Shown piece after piece: positions 18,516 to 27,245 of a stretch of 64,000 nucleotides of DNA. The stretch comes from CAYSCZ01 sp051155775. GTDB lineage: Bacteria > Bacteroidota > Bacteroidia > Cytophagales > Cyclobacteriaceae. Made by a program: the position numbers and the translations under genes. The stretch is from contig DAXETV010000009.1 in assembly GCA_051155775.1 (NCBI GenBank), positions 1 through 64,000 of the forward strand. Direction: 5' to 3'. How positions within the stretch are numbered: the stretch's first letter is position 1; each line of letters begins with the position of its first letter. The notes beneath the pieces were generated by a model. That model searched no databases, was not told the origin of the DNA, and saw only the letters and a list, made by a program, of their open reading frames with translations.

Positions 18516-20048
18516 TCAATTAAGGTTGTCATTATCTTTCAACTGAGGCAGTAGATCTAATTGTGGTAATGGATATGGTAAAAACCTATGTTCACCGGAG
18601 TTATAGGTCCAGCCTTGATGGTTTAATTCTGATTCCCGATCGTGTCTTTCCAGATCATAATATCTATGCCCCCACTCAGTAGCCAATTCTGCATATTTTT
18701 CATCCAGCACATCATCAAGTGTTACACTGGCCAATGGTGGCATACCTACTCTATCTCGAACCATATTAACAGCATTAACAGCACTCATTGCACTACTGGT
18801 TGCACCGCTCGCAAGTGCTTCTGCATGCATAAGTAATACCTCGGAATATCTGATTGTCTTAAAATTATTATTATGACCCGGTTGTGTCCTTCCCGGGGTA
18901 AGTTGGTCCGAAGGCAGTATATATTTTATACTTAGGAAGTTATACCTTGGATGATTGGGAAATTCATCACCACTTGGAGCGATGTTGGTAATGAAATCAG
19001 GTAAAGGCCCAATATCTGCTTCTAGGCTAGCCATGCCATCAGGCGTAAAGGCCACAGTTCCAATGAGACGTTCCTGTTCACCCCTTGCCAGCATAAATTT
19101 AATGTATTTTTCTGTTGGCTCCCAGAATCCCCATCCACCTAAAACACCTTCAACAACTGGTTCATAATCAGATGGCCCAAAGAAATTATACAGATACCTA
19201 ACTGCAGTGCCAGAACTTGTTCCAAAATCAGAATACTGAAAGGACAGTATAGTACCATTATTATTTTTACCAGGGATATTGAATAGTTCGTAATAATCGT
19301 CAAATAATTCGAACAATCCCGAAGATATAATCTCTCCAGTGGCATCAGCTGCTGCCTGCCAGTTCTTAAGTTCAAGGTTGGCGTGTGCTTTAATTGCCAA
19401 TGCTGCATAGCGGGTTATTCCATTTTCTATATCCGTTCTTTGATTTGGTCGCACCGCCAACAGGTCTGGCATGGATTCATCCATTTCATCAGATACAAAT
19501 TGCATTACCTCCTCAAAAGTAGAGATTTCTGCGCCTGGCAAAGCGGAGATCTCAGTATCCGTGGTAATGATAACTTCCCCCCACAACCGGGCTAATTGCA
19601 GATACGAAAAACCACGCATTACTCTAACCTCAGCTATATACTGGTCTGCAAGTTCTGCACTAGCACCATTCTCTTTGTATAGATTGATTGCTTCTATGGC
19701 ACCATTAAAAGAAATGATTTCGCTGTAGTAGTTGAGCCAAGAGGAATTATACATCCAAAAATTTCTGTCATACCTATAAGCATCTGTCTCTTGTAGTGGA
19801 AACTGGTCACCAGCCGCATTTACATCATCTCCCCGGACACCTAACAACGGGAATGTTTCCCACTGATTGAAGTTCAACTCACTGTAGGCGCCCTGGATTA
19901 TTAAGATCATATCCTCAGACTTGGTGTAGTCCACTTCACCTTCTAACTGATTATTCTGTAGTGGCTCCTCTATTACTTCACAAGAAACCATCATCAATAT
20001 AGGTAGCATCAGTGCTACCAGTAACATCATAATTTGTTCTTTCATCAT
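18516..20048 (-). CDS. susD: SusD/RagB-family nutrient-binding outer-membrane lipoprotein
   Basis: This 510-residue SusD-like protein has a signal peptide ending LMMVSC (Cys23). The TPR-like alpha-helical body is recognisable from YIAEVRVMRGFSYLQLARLWGEV, EVLLMHAEAL and DEKYAELATEWGHRYYDLERH, which are conserved in SusD homologues. It caps the SusC channel on the cell surface and captures the glycan for uptake. The gene starts 14 bp after susC. Assignment to the family is secure; the ligand is not known. Confidence 0.95.
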   Translation of the reverse strand: MMKEQIMMLLVALMLPILMMVSCEVIEEPLQNNQLEGEVDYTKSEDMILIIQGAYSELNFNQWETFPLLGVRGDDVNAAGDQFPLQETDAYRYDRNFWMYNSSWLNYYSEIISFNGAIEAINLYKENGASAELADQYIAEVRVMRGFSYLQLARLWGEVIITTDTEISALPGAEISTFEEVMQFVSDEMDESMPDLLAVRPNQRTDIENGITRYAALAIKAHANLELKNWQAAADATGEIISSGLFELFDDYYELFNIPGKNNNGTILSFQYSDFGTSSGTAVRYLYNFFGPSDYEPVVEGVLGGWGFWEPTEKYIKFMLARGEQERLIGTVAFTPDGMASLEADIGPLPDFITNIAPSGDEFPNHPRYNFLSIKYILPSDQLTPGRTQPGHNNNFKTIRYSEVLLMHAEALASGATSSAMSAVNAVNMVRDRVGMPPLASVTLDDVLDEKYAELATEWGHRYYDLERHDRESELNHQGWTYNSGEHRFLPYPLPQLDLLPQLKDNDNLN

Positions 20049-20062
20049 TGTTTATATATATT

Positions 20063-23000
20063 TTAAAGTGTCACATTCAAACCTAGCGTGTATACTGCGG
20101 GAATAGGATAAACCTGCCTGTCTATCCCATTTGCTACCTCAGGATTAAATCCATTGTAATCAAAAACTGTTATCGGTCTTTCTGCAGTAAAATAAAATCT
20201 AGTGGTTGGCATCTGAGCACCAAACAACTCCTTATCTAAAAATGTGTAGGCTATCTGTACATTTTGAAGTCTGAAGAAATTACCATCTTCCACATAGTAT
20301 TCACTCATGTTTTGGTTCCAGCCTTTTCTTAGTCCTGCAGCAGAGGGATACCTGTTAGAGGTACCCTCGCCTCTCCAGAGGTTGGTGGTAAGTTCAGCAT
20401 CCAGATTTGTATCATTAGTAAATATGATCTCGCCCCTCTTTCTGTTTAAGATCTGGTGTCCGGCCTGTCCCTGCAATAATGCACTAAATTCAAGATTCTT
20501 CCAGGTAACTCCCAAATTAACACCATAAGTCACATCCGGAATGTAACTACCAATGACGGTCCGGTCTTCGTCATTGATTTCGCCATCCCCGTTTCGATCG
20601 GTAAAAAATAAATCACCTGGTTCCAGCTGAGCACTTTCAATAAATTCCTGGGTATACCCGCTATTATCTATATCGGCTTGATTTTGAAATACACCATTTA
20701 TTTCATAACCAAAAAATGCTTCAAATGGCTGTCCTACAATTGACCGTTGCCTAAATTCTGCTGAACCGGCATTTAAAAATTCAGCACCTCCTAATCCCCT
20801 TACCTCATTGGTAAGCGTGGCGAAATTTCCTCCGACATTATAGGTTATATCTTTATTGATACGACCGCTCCAATTGGCAGTAAATTCTAATCCGGTATTA
20901 CGAATCTCCCCTAAACTCCTTCTTACGTTTTCTCTGATCAATGGCTGAATAACAGTGATGGCAAGGTTTTCAGTATCCCGTATATAATAATCGGCGGTTA
21001 CATCCAACCGGTTATTTAAAAACCTACCGGTCAAGCCTATATTGGTTTCTACAGTTGTTTCCGCCTCATCGATCAAATCAAATACAGGGTTTACTACCCT
21101 ACCTTCCACAGGTGCACCATTGATAACGGTTAACCTCGCCACGTCAAGTGTAGGCGCTCCTGCTGCCGGCCTGATGGCATCATTACCCAATTGACCCCAG
21201 CTTCCGCGGATTTTCAGGAAGTCAATGCCGTTAACATTGAAAAATTCTTCTTCAGTGAGCACCCATCCAGCACCAATGGTAGCAAAATTGTTCCACTTGG
21301 TTTGAAATTTATTATTACCATCCCTTCTGAATGTAGCATAAAATAAATAACGTTCATCAAAGCTGTAAGAAAGCCTACCAAAATAAGACATATATAGTAA
21401 ATTGAAATTATCAGGATTGATATTAAAACTATTTCCTTCAGCATCCCCTACATTTTCAATATCTATATTCAGCGCCCTGGATATGAACCAAAGTTCTTCA
21501 TTATCAAATGAGGGGTCCGGCACTATTTCTGTACCCCTGGCAAAAAGCAACTGGGTATATTCCTGTCTGAAAGACTGGCCTCCGACTATGGTAAAGTCGT
21601 GCTTGCCAAAGTTTTCATTATAAGTCAGATAGTTGTCCCAAACCTGGTCAAAAGAAGTCCGTTGATCCCTGCCTATTCCGGATTGAAACTCCTGGTTTCC
21701 ATTGCTGTAATTAAAATCAACCCTTCTACGGTTTACATTCTCAACGCTGTAATTATACTGCGTTTTAAATGAAAGTTTATTGGGAATAATTTCCACCTGT
21801 GCATAGAAGTTACCGAGAACAGTAGAGTTTTCAAATCTTGTATCCTGGTATAGGAGGTTATAAAATGGGTTCTGAGCTCCCCGGTATCCGATCGTCTGCG
21901 CATTGGATAATTGGATAGGAAATGCCTCTGTATTTAGTGGATCAAACTTAGGCATGATCGGCACCGCAAAGTACGCATTAAACCACGCCGCATCATTGGC
22001 TTCATATCTCCTGGAGAAATTTACATTTAGATTACCGCCCACGGTCAACCTGTTATTTATCACTGCATCTAGTTTTGTCCTGAAGTTGATCCTTTTAAAC
22101 TGGTCACGCGCAAAGTCATTTAGCAAACCTTCCTGATTGAAATAATTTAATCCAAGCGAGTATCTGGTTGCTTGATTTCCACCATTAAAAGACAATGAGT
22201 GGTTCTGAATCGGTGCTGGCTCCATAATTTCTGCATACCAGTCAGCATTAGGAACAGGTAAGTCTGGATTTACCCTGCTTCTTCCAAAACGTTGGGAAGC
22301 ATTTGCGATAAAAGATAAATCCGCCGGGTCATTCACTTCATCAATGTAACGTACGAATTGCTCAGTGTTAGACATTTGGATAACATTCTGAGGGTTTTGA
22401 ATGCCGTAATATCCGTCATAGACGATTTCAGGTGCCTGGTTATATGATCCTGATTTTGTTTCTATGAGCACCACACCATTTCCGGCACGTACACCATAAA
22501 TAGCAGCAGCAGAAGCATCTTTAAGTACTGACAAAGTTTCGATATCCGCAGGATTCAGGAAATCAATATTGTCGAAAAACATACCATCCACTACATAAAG
22601 CGGGGCGGCGTTTCCTTCAAAAGAACCGATACCTCTAACCCTAACGGTAGGCCCTTGTCCGGGTGCCCCCTGACTTACAATCTGCACGCCGGCAACGCGT
22701 CCCTGGAGGGATTGCATGGCCTGTGGTGCAGGGGTTTTTGAAATATCCTTGGCTTCGATGGTTGAAATAGCCGAGGTGACATCTCTTCTCCTTTGCGTAC
22801 CGTAACCTACAACCACCACTTCCTCCAACTCTTCTACATCAAGTTGTAAATCCACATCGATAATAGAACGGCCATTAATCTGAACGCGCTGGGGCAAATA
22901 ACCTACGTAAGAAAAAGTAAGCGAATTTGCATCATCCGGGACGGTAACCCGGTAATTTCCGTCCACATCGGTGATACTTCCCTGAGCAGTTCCTGTAATC

Positions 23001-23134
23001 AATATACTAACCCCTACCAAAGGTTCACCATTTTCTGCATCTACTACTTTCCCAGTTATAACATTGTCCTGGGCAGACAAAGGGATAACCATGAACAATG
23101 CCAAGATGCAAACTGAAATCATCTTTCTAAGCAT
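20063..23134 (-). CDS. susC: SusC/RagA-family TonB-dependent outer-membrane transporter
   Basis: This 1023-residue transporter has a signal peptide (ending LSAQDN). A carboxypeptidase-like regulatory domain follows at about 25-105 (ITGKVVDAENGEPLVGVSI). Then come the TonB box (VVVGYGTQRRRDVTSAIS), a plug domain with SLQGRVAGVQI and the SusC signature around LSVLKDASAAAIYG, and a long beta-barrel. It imports oligosaccharides bound by SusD using TonB energy. It is the only SusC in the window and the first gene of the operon. The 260-bp region upstream carries palindromes that could bind a regulator. Confidence 0.96.
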   Translation of the reverse strand: MLRKMISVCILALFMVIPLSAQDNVITGKVVDAENGEPLVGVSILITGTAQGSITDVDGNYRVTVPDDANSLTFSYVGYLPQRVQINGRSIIDVDLQLDVEELEEVVVVGYGTQRRRDVTSAISTIEAKDISKTPAPQAMQSLQGRVAGVQIVSQGAPGQGPTVRVRGIGSFEGNAAPLYVVDGMFFDNIDFLNPADIETLSVLKDASAAAIYGVRAGNGVVLIETKSGSYNQAPEIVYDGYYGIQNPQNVIQMSNTEQFVRYIDEVNDPADLSFIANASQRFGRSRVNPDLPVPNADWYAEIMEPAPIQNHSLSFNGGNQATRYSLGLNYFNQEGLLNDFARDQFKRINFRTKLDAVINNRLTVGGNLNVNFSRRYEANDAAWFNAYFAVPIMPKFDPLNTEAFPIQLSNAQTIGYRGAQNPFYNLLYQDTRFENSTVLGNFYAQVEIIPNKLSFKTQYNYSVENVNRRRVDFNYSNGNQEFQSGIGRDQRTSFDQVWDNYLTYNENFGKHDFTIVGGQSFRQEYTQLLFARGTEIVPDPSFDNEELWFISRALNIDIENVGDAEGNSFNINPDNFNLLYMSYFGRLSYSFDERYLFYATFRRDGNNKFQTKWNNFATIGAGWVLTEEEFFNVNGIDFLKIRGSWGQLGNDAIRPAAGAPTLDVARLTVINGAPVEGRVVNPVFDLIDEAETTVETNIGLTGRFLNNRLDVTADYYIRDTENLAITVIQPLIRENVRRSLGEIRNTGLEFTANWSGRINKDITYNVGGNFATLTNEVRGLGGAEFLNAGSAEFRQRSIVGQPFEAFFGYEINGVFQNQADIDNSGYTQEFIESAQLEPGDLFFTDRNGDGEINDEDRTVIGSYIPDVTYGVNLGVTWKNLEFSALLQGQAGHQILNRKRGEIIFTNDTNLDAELTTNLWRGEGTSNRYPSAAGLRKGWNQNMSEYYVEDGNFFRLQNVQIAYTFLDKELFGAQMPTTRFYFTAERPITVFDYNGFNPEVANGIDRQVYPIPAVYTLGLNVTL

Positions 23135-23195
23135 AAGTGTAATTGGTTTTAATTTTTAATAATATTTTAATTTGAATGCACATAATATGTATTAG

Positions 23196-23227
23196 CTTTA
23201 AGCTTAAAGGTTTAACTTTACGTTAAA
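23196..23227. promoter_or_regulatory. Palindromes upstream of susC, possible operator
   Basis: A perfect 14-bp palindrome CTTTAAGCTTAAAG lies at 23196-23209, followed by TTTAAC-tttac-GTTAAA at 23211-23227. They sit 62-93 bp upstream of the susC start in the divergent region shared with the gene at 23395. The half-site GCTTAA(A) recurs upstream and downstream of lacI (38162-38177 and 39223-39236). Binding by the LacI regulator is inference. Confidence 0.4.
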
Positions 23228-23394
23228 ATTAGTAATTTAATAGTACATAGCCTCATTTAATTAAACAAAATCACTTTGAAATAAGATGATTAAGAGTAAT
23301 CAAAATGTCCTTAATTAATGTTTGAGTTTTATTAAAAACCAAAATTGAAACGATTGATAAAAAAGCATTCTTTAACTTTTAAAACCATATTACT

Positions 23395-24384
23395 ATGCGA
23401 ATTGTAAAATCCTTTATTTTAATGTTAATGGTAGTCTCCATCGTAACCGTCATGAGTTGCGGGGATGATGATGATCCAACTCCGTCATTGGTTAATTTTG
23501 CTCAAGCAGATTACAATGTAGACGGTGTTACACTGGAGCCAATTACGGTTACACTGGAACTTGATCCGGCAGCCGCTGAAGCCACTACTATTACGGTAGA
23601 CTTTTCAGGGGGGAGTGGATCATTCACTACCTCGCCGGCCTTATCGGGTTCTTCATTAGAGATTCCTGTTGCTGCTGGAGCTACAAGTGTCTCATTTACA
23701 ATCACATTTAACAGAAGTGCGCTGCCTTCGCAAAACCTGCAGGTGGTAATGAGCTTAGGAGAGTTGGGTCCAAACCTAAACTCAGGGATTACCACATCCT
23801 CTAATGTTAATGTGCCATTTATAGACCTTCAAACACTCCCATATGCTGAACCATTTGGTGAGACAGGTACAACTTGTGACGATGTGTCGTTCCCTCCTGA
23901 AGGATGGGTTATTGAGACCGTTGTTGGGAATCCTAATGCAGAAGGCACATGGAGTTGCATTACAGGAGCGGAAGGAGCTTTTGTCCATACAGGTACTGGC
24001 CTGGCAGCCAATGCTTTTCTGACAGGGGAGCCTACTGAAGCATGGCTTGTTTCTCCAATACTAGGCCCAATTACATCAAGCACTACCATGTCCGCGGGTC
24101 TGGACATAAGATTTGATCCAAATGGAGGCTTCCCATATGATGTGGATGTAAGAATATCCACGGACTATAATGGACTAAATTTCGGGTCAGCCACATGGGA
24201 AAGTTTTGCAGAAGCAAAAGATACATGGTTAGCCAATGATTTCGAGGTGGATGATGTAACTATTTACGATTTTGATTTAAGTGCATATGAGGGAGAAGCG
24301 ATTTCAATTGCTTTCATATATATCTGCGAAAGTGATGGAGCTTGTGGATTGGCAAGATTTGATGATTTTTCTATATCGAATTAA
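23395..24384 (+). CDS. Lipoprotein of choice-of-anchor-J-like type, divergent from susC
   Basis: This 329-residue lipoprotein has a signal peptide ending VTVMSC (Cys22) followed by a GDDDD spacer, an export signal common in surface lipoproteins of Bacteroidota. Residues about 30-145 look like a Calx-beta or Ig-like region (ITVTLELDPAAAEATTITV). Residues about 150-329 resemble the choice-of-anchor J / cleaved-adhesin jelly-roll fold (PYAEPFGE, GWVIETV, EAWLVSPIL, ISIAFIYICE, RFDDFSI). A paralogue is encoded at 33441-34418. It is likely a surface binding protein tied to the glycan locus; no function has been assigned to either copy. Confidence 0.7.
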   Translation: MRIVKSFILMLMVVSIVTVMSCGDDDDPTPSLVNFAQADYNVDGVTLEPITVTLELDPAAAEATTITVDFSGGSGSFTTSPALSGSSLEIPVAAGATSVSFTITFNRSALPSQNLQVVMSLGELGPNLNSGITTSSNVNVPFIDLQTLPYAEPFGETGTTCDDVSFPPEGWVIETVVGNPNAEGTWSCITGAEGAFVHTGTGLAANAFLTGEPTEAWLVSPILGPITSSTTMSAGLDIRFDPNGGFPYDVDVRISTDYNGLNFGSATWESFAEAKDTWLANDFEVDDVTIYDFDLSAYEGEAISIAFIYICESDGACGLARFDDFSISN

Positions 24385-24400
24385 TCAGCATTAAATAGTA

Positions 24401-24596
24401 TAAAAAAGGAGGCTGTCTCAAATTCAGCCTCTTTTTTTTCCCTAGTGGGATGATATTGCTCTATGCTGAGATATTGTTTCATGCCCATGTGATTTTTGCT
24501 GAATTCCGGTTCATCAATCAAAATTTAGCACCATTTTGATTGTTTAAAGGGTTTGTCACCCATTCAAATTCTTTTGAGACAAGCCCCCTTTTTTTA
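24401..24596. mobile_element. 196-bp segment with imperfect terminal inverted repeats, MITE-like
   Basis: The left end TAAAAAAGGAGGCTGTCTC (24401-24419) and the reverse complement of the right end (24596 down to about 24575) match except for two 1-nt gaps and one mismatch, ending in GTCTCAAA on both sides. No reading frame is inside. A perfect 10-bp hairpin CAATCAAAAT / ATTTTGATTG lies at 24515-24542. Ends containing GGCTGTCTCAAA resemble those of several transposon families, as far as I recall. A target duplication is not clear, and each end can also act as a terminator. Confidence 0.4.
24409..24439 (+). terminator. Intrinsic terminator after the anchor-J-like gene
   Basis: The stem GAGGCTG (24409-24415) pairs with CAGCCTC (24425-24431) around a 9-nt loop and is followed directly by eight T residues. 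It lies 24 bp after the stop codon at 24384, so it probably ends that transcript. A second, weaker hairpin with a T-run follows at 24549-24595. Confidence 0.8.
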
Positions 24597-24620
24597 TTTT
24601 CTTCTATTCATACTTATTTT

Positions 24621-26141
24621 TTATTGATCTTTCTCTTGCCGAAACATCCATTCAATCATTTCGGGCTCATTCAACACATAGTTCCATTCATGGCCTCTGC
24701 CTTCGGCTTCTGAATACATCACATCCGCTCCCAGTTCCTGCATCCTGGTAAACATCTCTCTGGAATATCTTGGTGGCACTACTGTGTCCTCAGATCCGTG
24801 AAATATCCAAAAGGCAGCGTTATTAGCGTAAGTAGCGGCAAAAGTAGAGTCATGCCCACCGGCGATGGGAGCGCCGGCAGCTGCCAAATCAGGCTCATAG
24901 TAGAATAACTCAAATACCCCAATACCACCCATGGACAAGCCGGATACATAAATCCTGTTTTCATCCACTGCTTCGTTAGCCATCAGGTCTTTCATTAATT
25001 CGATCACCATTTCCATGGCATAGTTGGGTTCATCCTCTACCGGAAATTCAAAGATCCAGTCATTATTATCGTCCCGGTATTTATCCCTTCGAGACCACAT
25101 CACATCACTCGGGCATTGAGGGAAAATAACAATAGCAGGATAATCCACACGGGCATCGTAGCTGCCGAAAGTATCCGGCCCATATACCATTTGTCTTTCA
25201 TTATCACTACCCCGTTCGCCGGCACCGTGCAAAAATACCACCAGTGGGTAGGATGCATCAGGGTCATAATTGATCGGAAACATAATCTGGTATGGCAGGG
25301 TATTTTCGCCAAAATCAAATGTTTGCTTTATAAAGGGTGCCCTTCTATCAACGGCAAAGATCATATCCTGAAGTCGCCTGGGCTGAATTACAAGTTCACC
25401 CTCTACCTTTGAGACTATACCGGTTATATTACCTCTTTTTGTAGGTATCAACTCATCTGAAAAATTACTTTGGCTGTTGATGAAGATACCAATTTGATCA
25501 CCATCACTGTTCTTGGTAATTCTGACTGTATTGGTAGAACCTTCAAGGAAAGGTGTCAAAACAACTTCTTCAGCAAACTGATAGTCACCGACTGTGACAA
25601 GTGAAGCTACTAAATCTTCGCTAAGACCATCATCATTACTAATGAACTGAGGAATTACATCCGAAGTGTTGACTGTTTTCTCTGTAATACCCTGAAAGTC
25701 GGTCCAGCTGATGGCGTTGCCAGCAGTAGTTTCAATCAAACGAGTTTCTTCCTCATAGGTAAGCGACTCTAAACTGACCACAAGCTGATCACCTACCTCG
25801 TAAGTCTGATAAATATTATCCTGATCTACTCTTATTCCTATGGCTCCGGTATTATCTCTCAGATAAATCTTGTCCTTTATATTACCAGATTCATCATTAG
25901 CCGTAATAAAAGTGGTAATGGTAATTTTATCATCGATCGCTTTACCCACATCGTATGTCGAAAAAAATGCACGGATGGATATGTTTTCCGGTTCTTCCGG
26001 CTCTTCATTAATTATTTCCTCATCTTCATCCTCTTCCATGTCTGGCGGATCGGAATCGCCATTTTCGGAGCAGGATATAAATTGAATAGCCAACATTATA
26101 ATTAAAAATAATCTCAGACCAGTGTAAACAAGAATTTTCAT
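24621..26141 (-). CDS. Lipoprotein alpha/beta hydrolase with N-terminal DUF5689-like domain
   Basis: This 506-residue lipoprotein has a signal peptide ending QFISC (Cys24) and then an acidic Asp/Glu-rich linker (about 29-52). Residues about 55-255 resemble the DUF5689 OB-like domain (FITANDESGNIKDKIYLRDNTG). Residues about 270-506 are an esterase of the PHB-depolymerase/dienelactone hydrolase kind. The nucleophile elbow is GLSMGG, the oxyanion segment VVFLHGAGERG, and the acid and base lie in HGSEDTVVPP and GRGHEW. It probably removes ester groups from a polysaccharide at the cell surface. Its neighbours give no operon; it lies alone beside the anchor-J-like gene in convergent orientation. 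Confidence 0.8.
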   Translation of the reverse strand: MKILVYTGLRLFLIIMLAIQFISCSENGDSDPPDMEEDEDEEIINEEPEEPENISIRAFFSTYDVGKAIDDKITITTFITANDESGNIKDKIYLRDNTGAIGIRVDQDNIYQTYEVGDQLVVSLESLTYEEETRLIETTAGNAISWTDFQGITEKTVNTSDVIPQFISNDDGLSEDLVASLVTVGDYQFAEEVVLTPFLEGSTNTVRITKNSDGDQIGIFINSQSNFSDELIPTKRGNITGIVSKVEGELVIQPRRLQDMIFAVDRRAPFIKQTFDFGENTLPYQIMFPINYDPDASYPLVVFLHGAGERGSDNERQMVYGPDTFGSYDARVDYPAIVIFPQCPSDVMWSRRDKYRDDNNDWIFEFPVEDEPNYAMEMVIELMKDLMANEAVDENRIYVSGLSMGGIGVFELFYYEPDLAAAGAPIAGGHDSTFAATYANNAAFWIFHGSEDTVVPPRYSREMFTRMQELGADVMYSEAEGRGHEWNYVLNEPEMIEWMFRQEKDQ

Positions 26142-26530
26142 GTTATGTCTTTATGTTTATTAAAGTTATACAAATTATATCATTTGTAACGCTGTCAACA
26201 ACACCCTGCTCCGTCATAACAGTAAGTGCTGATTGAAACGAAAATTTTTTCATGACTCGACCTGAAGGTTCCTCTCATCTGTAAGTTTTAGCGTTTTCTA
26301 TCTCTTTTAATACAAATATTTTTCATCAATGAGGGTATTTTTAGCATATCCGTTTTCTTGAGTTCATCTACCTCAATATCTCGTTCAAGAGCTCTATTGA
26401 CACTCAACCAACCTTTACTCCGATAAACCCAAAAGGCAGTGCGCGAAACAATCCACAATTCTCTTAACCAAGGATTTATGTCTGGTCGTGCCGACCACAC
26501 AAATCATTAGTTGTCAGCGGGTCGTTGTTT
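26142..26530. other. 389-bp region without a recognisable gene
   Basis: I see no convincing coding sequence, RNA or repeat in this stretch. A 70-codon open frame on the minus strand (26288-26500) has no recognisable motifs and unusual composition. GTCGTGCCGAC is a small palindrome near 26482-26492. The stretch includes the upstream region of the hydrolase gene at 26141 and the 3' flank of the DinB-like gene. Confidence 0.5.
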
Positions 26531-27070
26531 TCATTCATTCAAATTTGTTTTATCAACCCGAAATGACCACTCCATATGCCTGTCAAGATCTTGCCTTATC
26601 ATCATATTTAATTGTGCAGCATGGTGTTGGGTATGACGAAGATTATAAAGTAGAATTTCTAAAATTGGGTAATCCATATCATTTGGTTCAACTCCTTCTT
26701 TAAATCTTTTTTTTAATTTTTCATCGGTTAGAGAAAAAATCAGTTGCCTACATTTTTCACGACTTTGCTTTATATATTCCACCAATTCTTTTTTGCTATA
26801 AATTTTGTCAGGAATTATATCATCTATTGCCTCCTTTGGTATGTCGTTGAGTTCTTTTTGAGTGTAGGAAAGTTTAGACAGAAATTTATTTGGTGGAATT
26901 GTTAAATAATAGTCCAAAAAAATTGTACTGTGAAAAGCAATAAAATAAAATCGCGGATTTTGCTCAAAATAGTTGTTTGGGCAACTTGCAATCACATTGA
27001 TAAGCATATCTATACCTGCACCAAATTGATTCCAAACAATTTCTTTCATTGATTTGATTTCCATTGTCAA
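26531..27070 (-). CDS. DinB-like family protein
   Basis: This 179-residue protein of the DinB/YfiT four-helix superfamily, often metal-binding, has FYFIAFHSTIFLDYYL near the start and the C-terminal LRHTQHHAAQLNMMI. The latter holds the His cluster that, with the earlier His, would form the metal site. Family members include thiol transferases and stress proteins, and many have no known function. The ATG at 27070 is used, but a second in-frame Met lies two codons later. The gene stands alone on the minus strand beside a transposase scrap. Confidence 0.75.
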   Translation of the reverse strand: MTMEIKSMKEIVWNQFGAGIDMLINVIASCPNNYFEQNPRFYFIAFHSTIFLDYYLTIPPNKFLSKLSYTQKELNDIPKEAIDDIIPDKIYSKKELVEYIKQSREKCRQLIFSLTDEKLKKRFKEGVEPNDMDYPILEILLYNLRHTQHHAAQLNMMIRQDLDRHMEWSFRVDKTNLNE

Positions 27071-27160
27071 TTTGTTTTTCCTCCCTTGTTGGTGTTTTCA
27101 CCACCAAGCCTGATAGCATCAGCTGCAACTAAATAGTTGTAAGTTACTTACTTTTAAGTA

Positions 27161-27245
27161 ATGAATCTTATTACCGGTCATGCTAAGTTTTTTACCGCTA
27201 CTATTGATGACTGGAAGCCTTTACTTGCTAAGGATCGGTACAAAG
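27161..27245 (+). pseudogene. N-terminal fragment of a Y1/REP-associated-type transposase
   Basis: The plus strand encodes MNLITGHAKFFTATIDDW followed by KPLLAKDRYKEI. This matches the start of REP-associated (IS200-like, Y1) transposases, which often begin with a short leader, then FFTATI, then W-LL---KYK-I. Homology stops near 27245, where the sequence becomes the 3' end of the lactonase-like gene on the other strand. The rest of the transposase, including the HUH and Tyr residues, is missing. The lactonase-like gene's stop codon (27228-27230) lies inside this fragment. Confidence 0.4.

Noticed and set aside
23395..24384. Type IX secretion C-terminal sorting domain on the anchor-J-like lipoprotein
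   Set aside because: The C-terminus is part of the jelly-roll fold and lacks the usual sorting-domain pattern; a lipoprotein signal already explains its location.
26288..26500. Small minus-strand protein of 70 residues
   Set aside because: No recognised motif, signal or neighbour support; composition looks like non-coding DNA.
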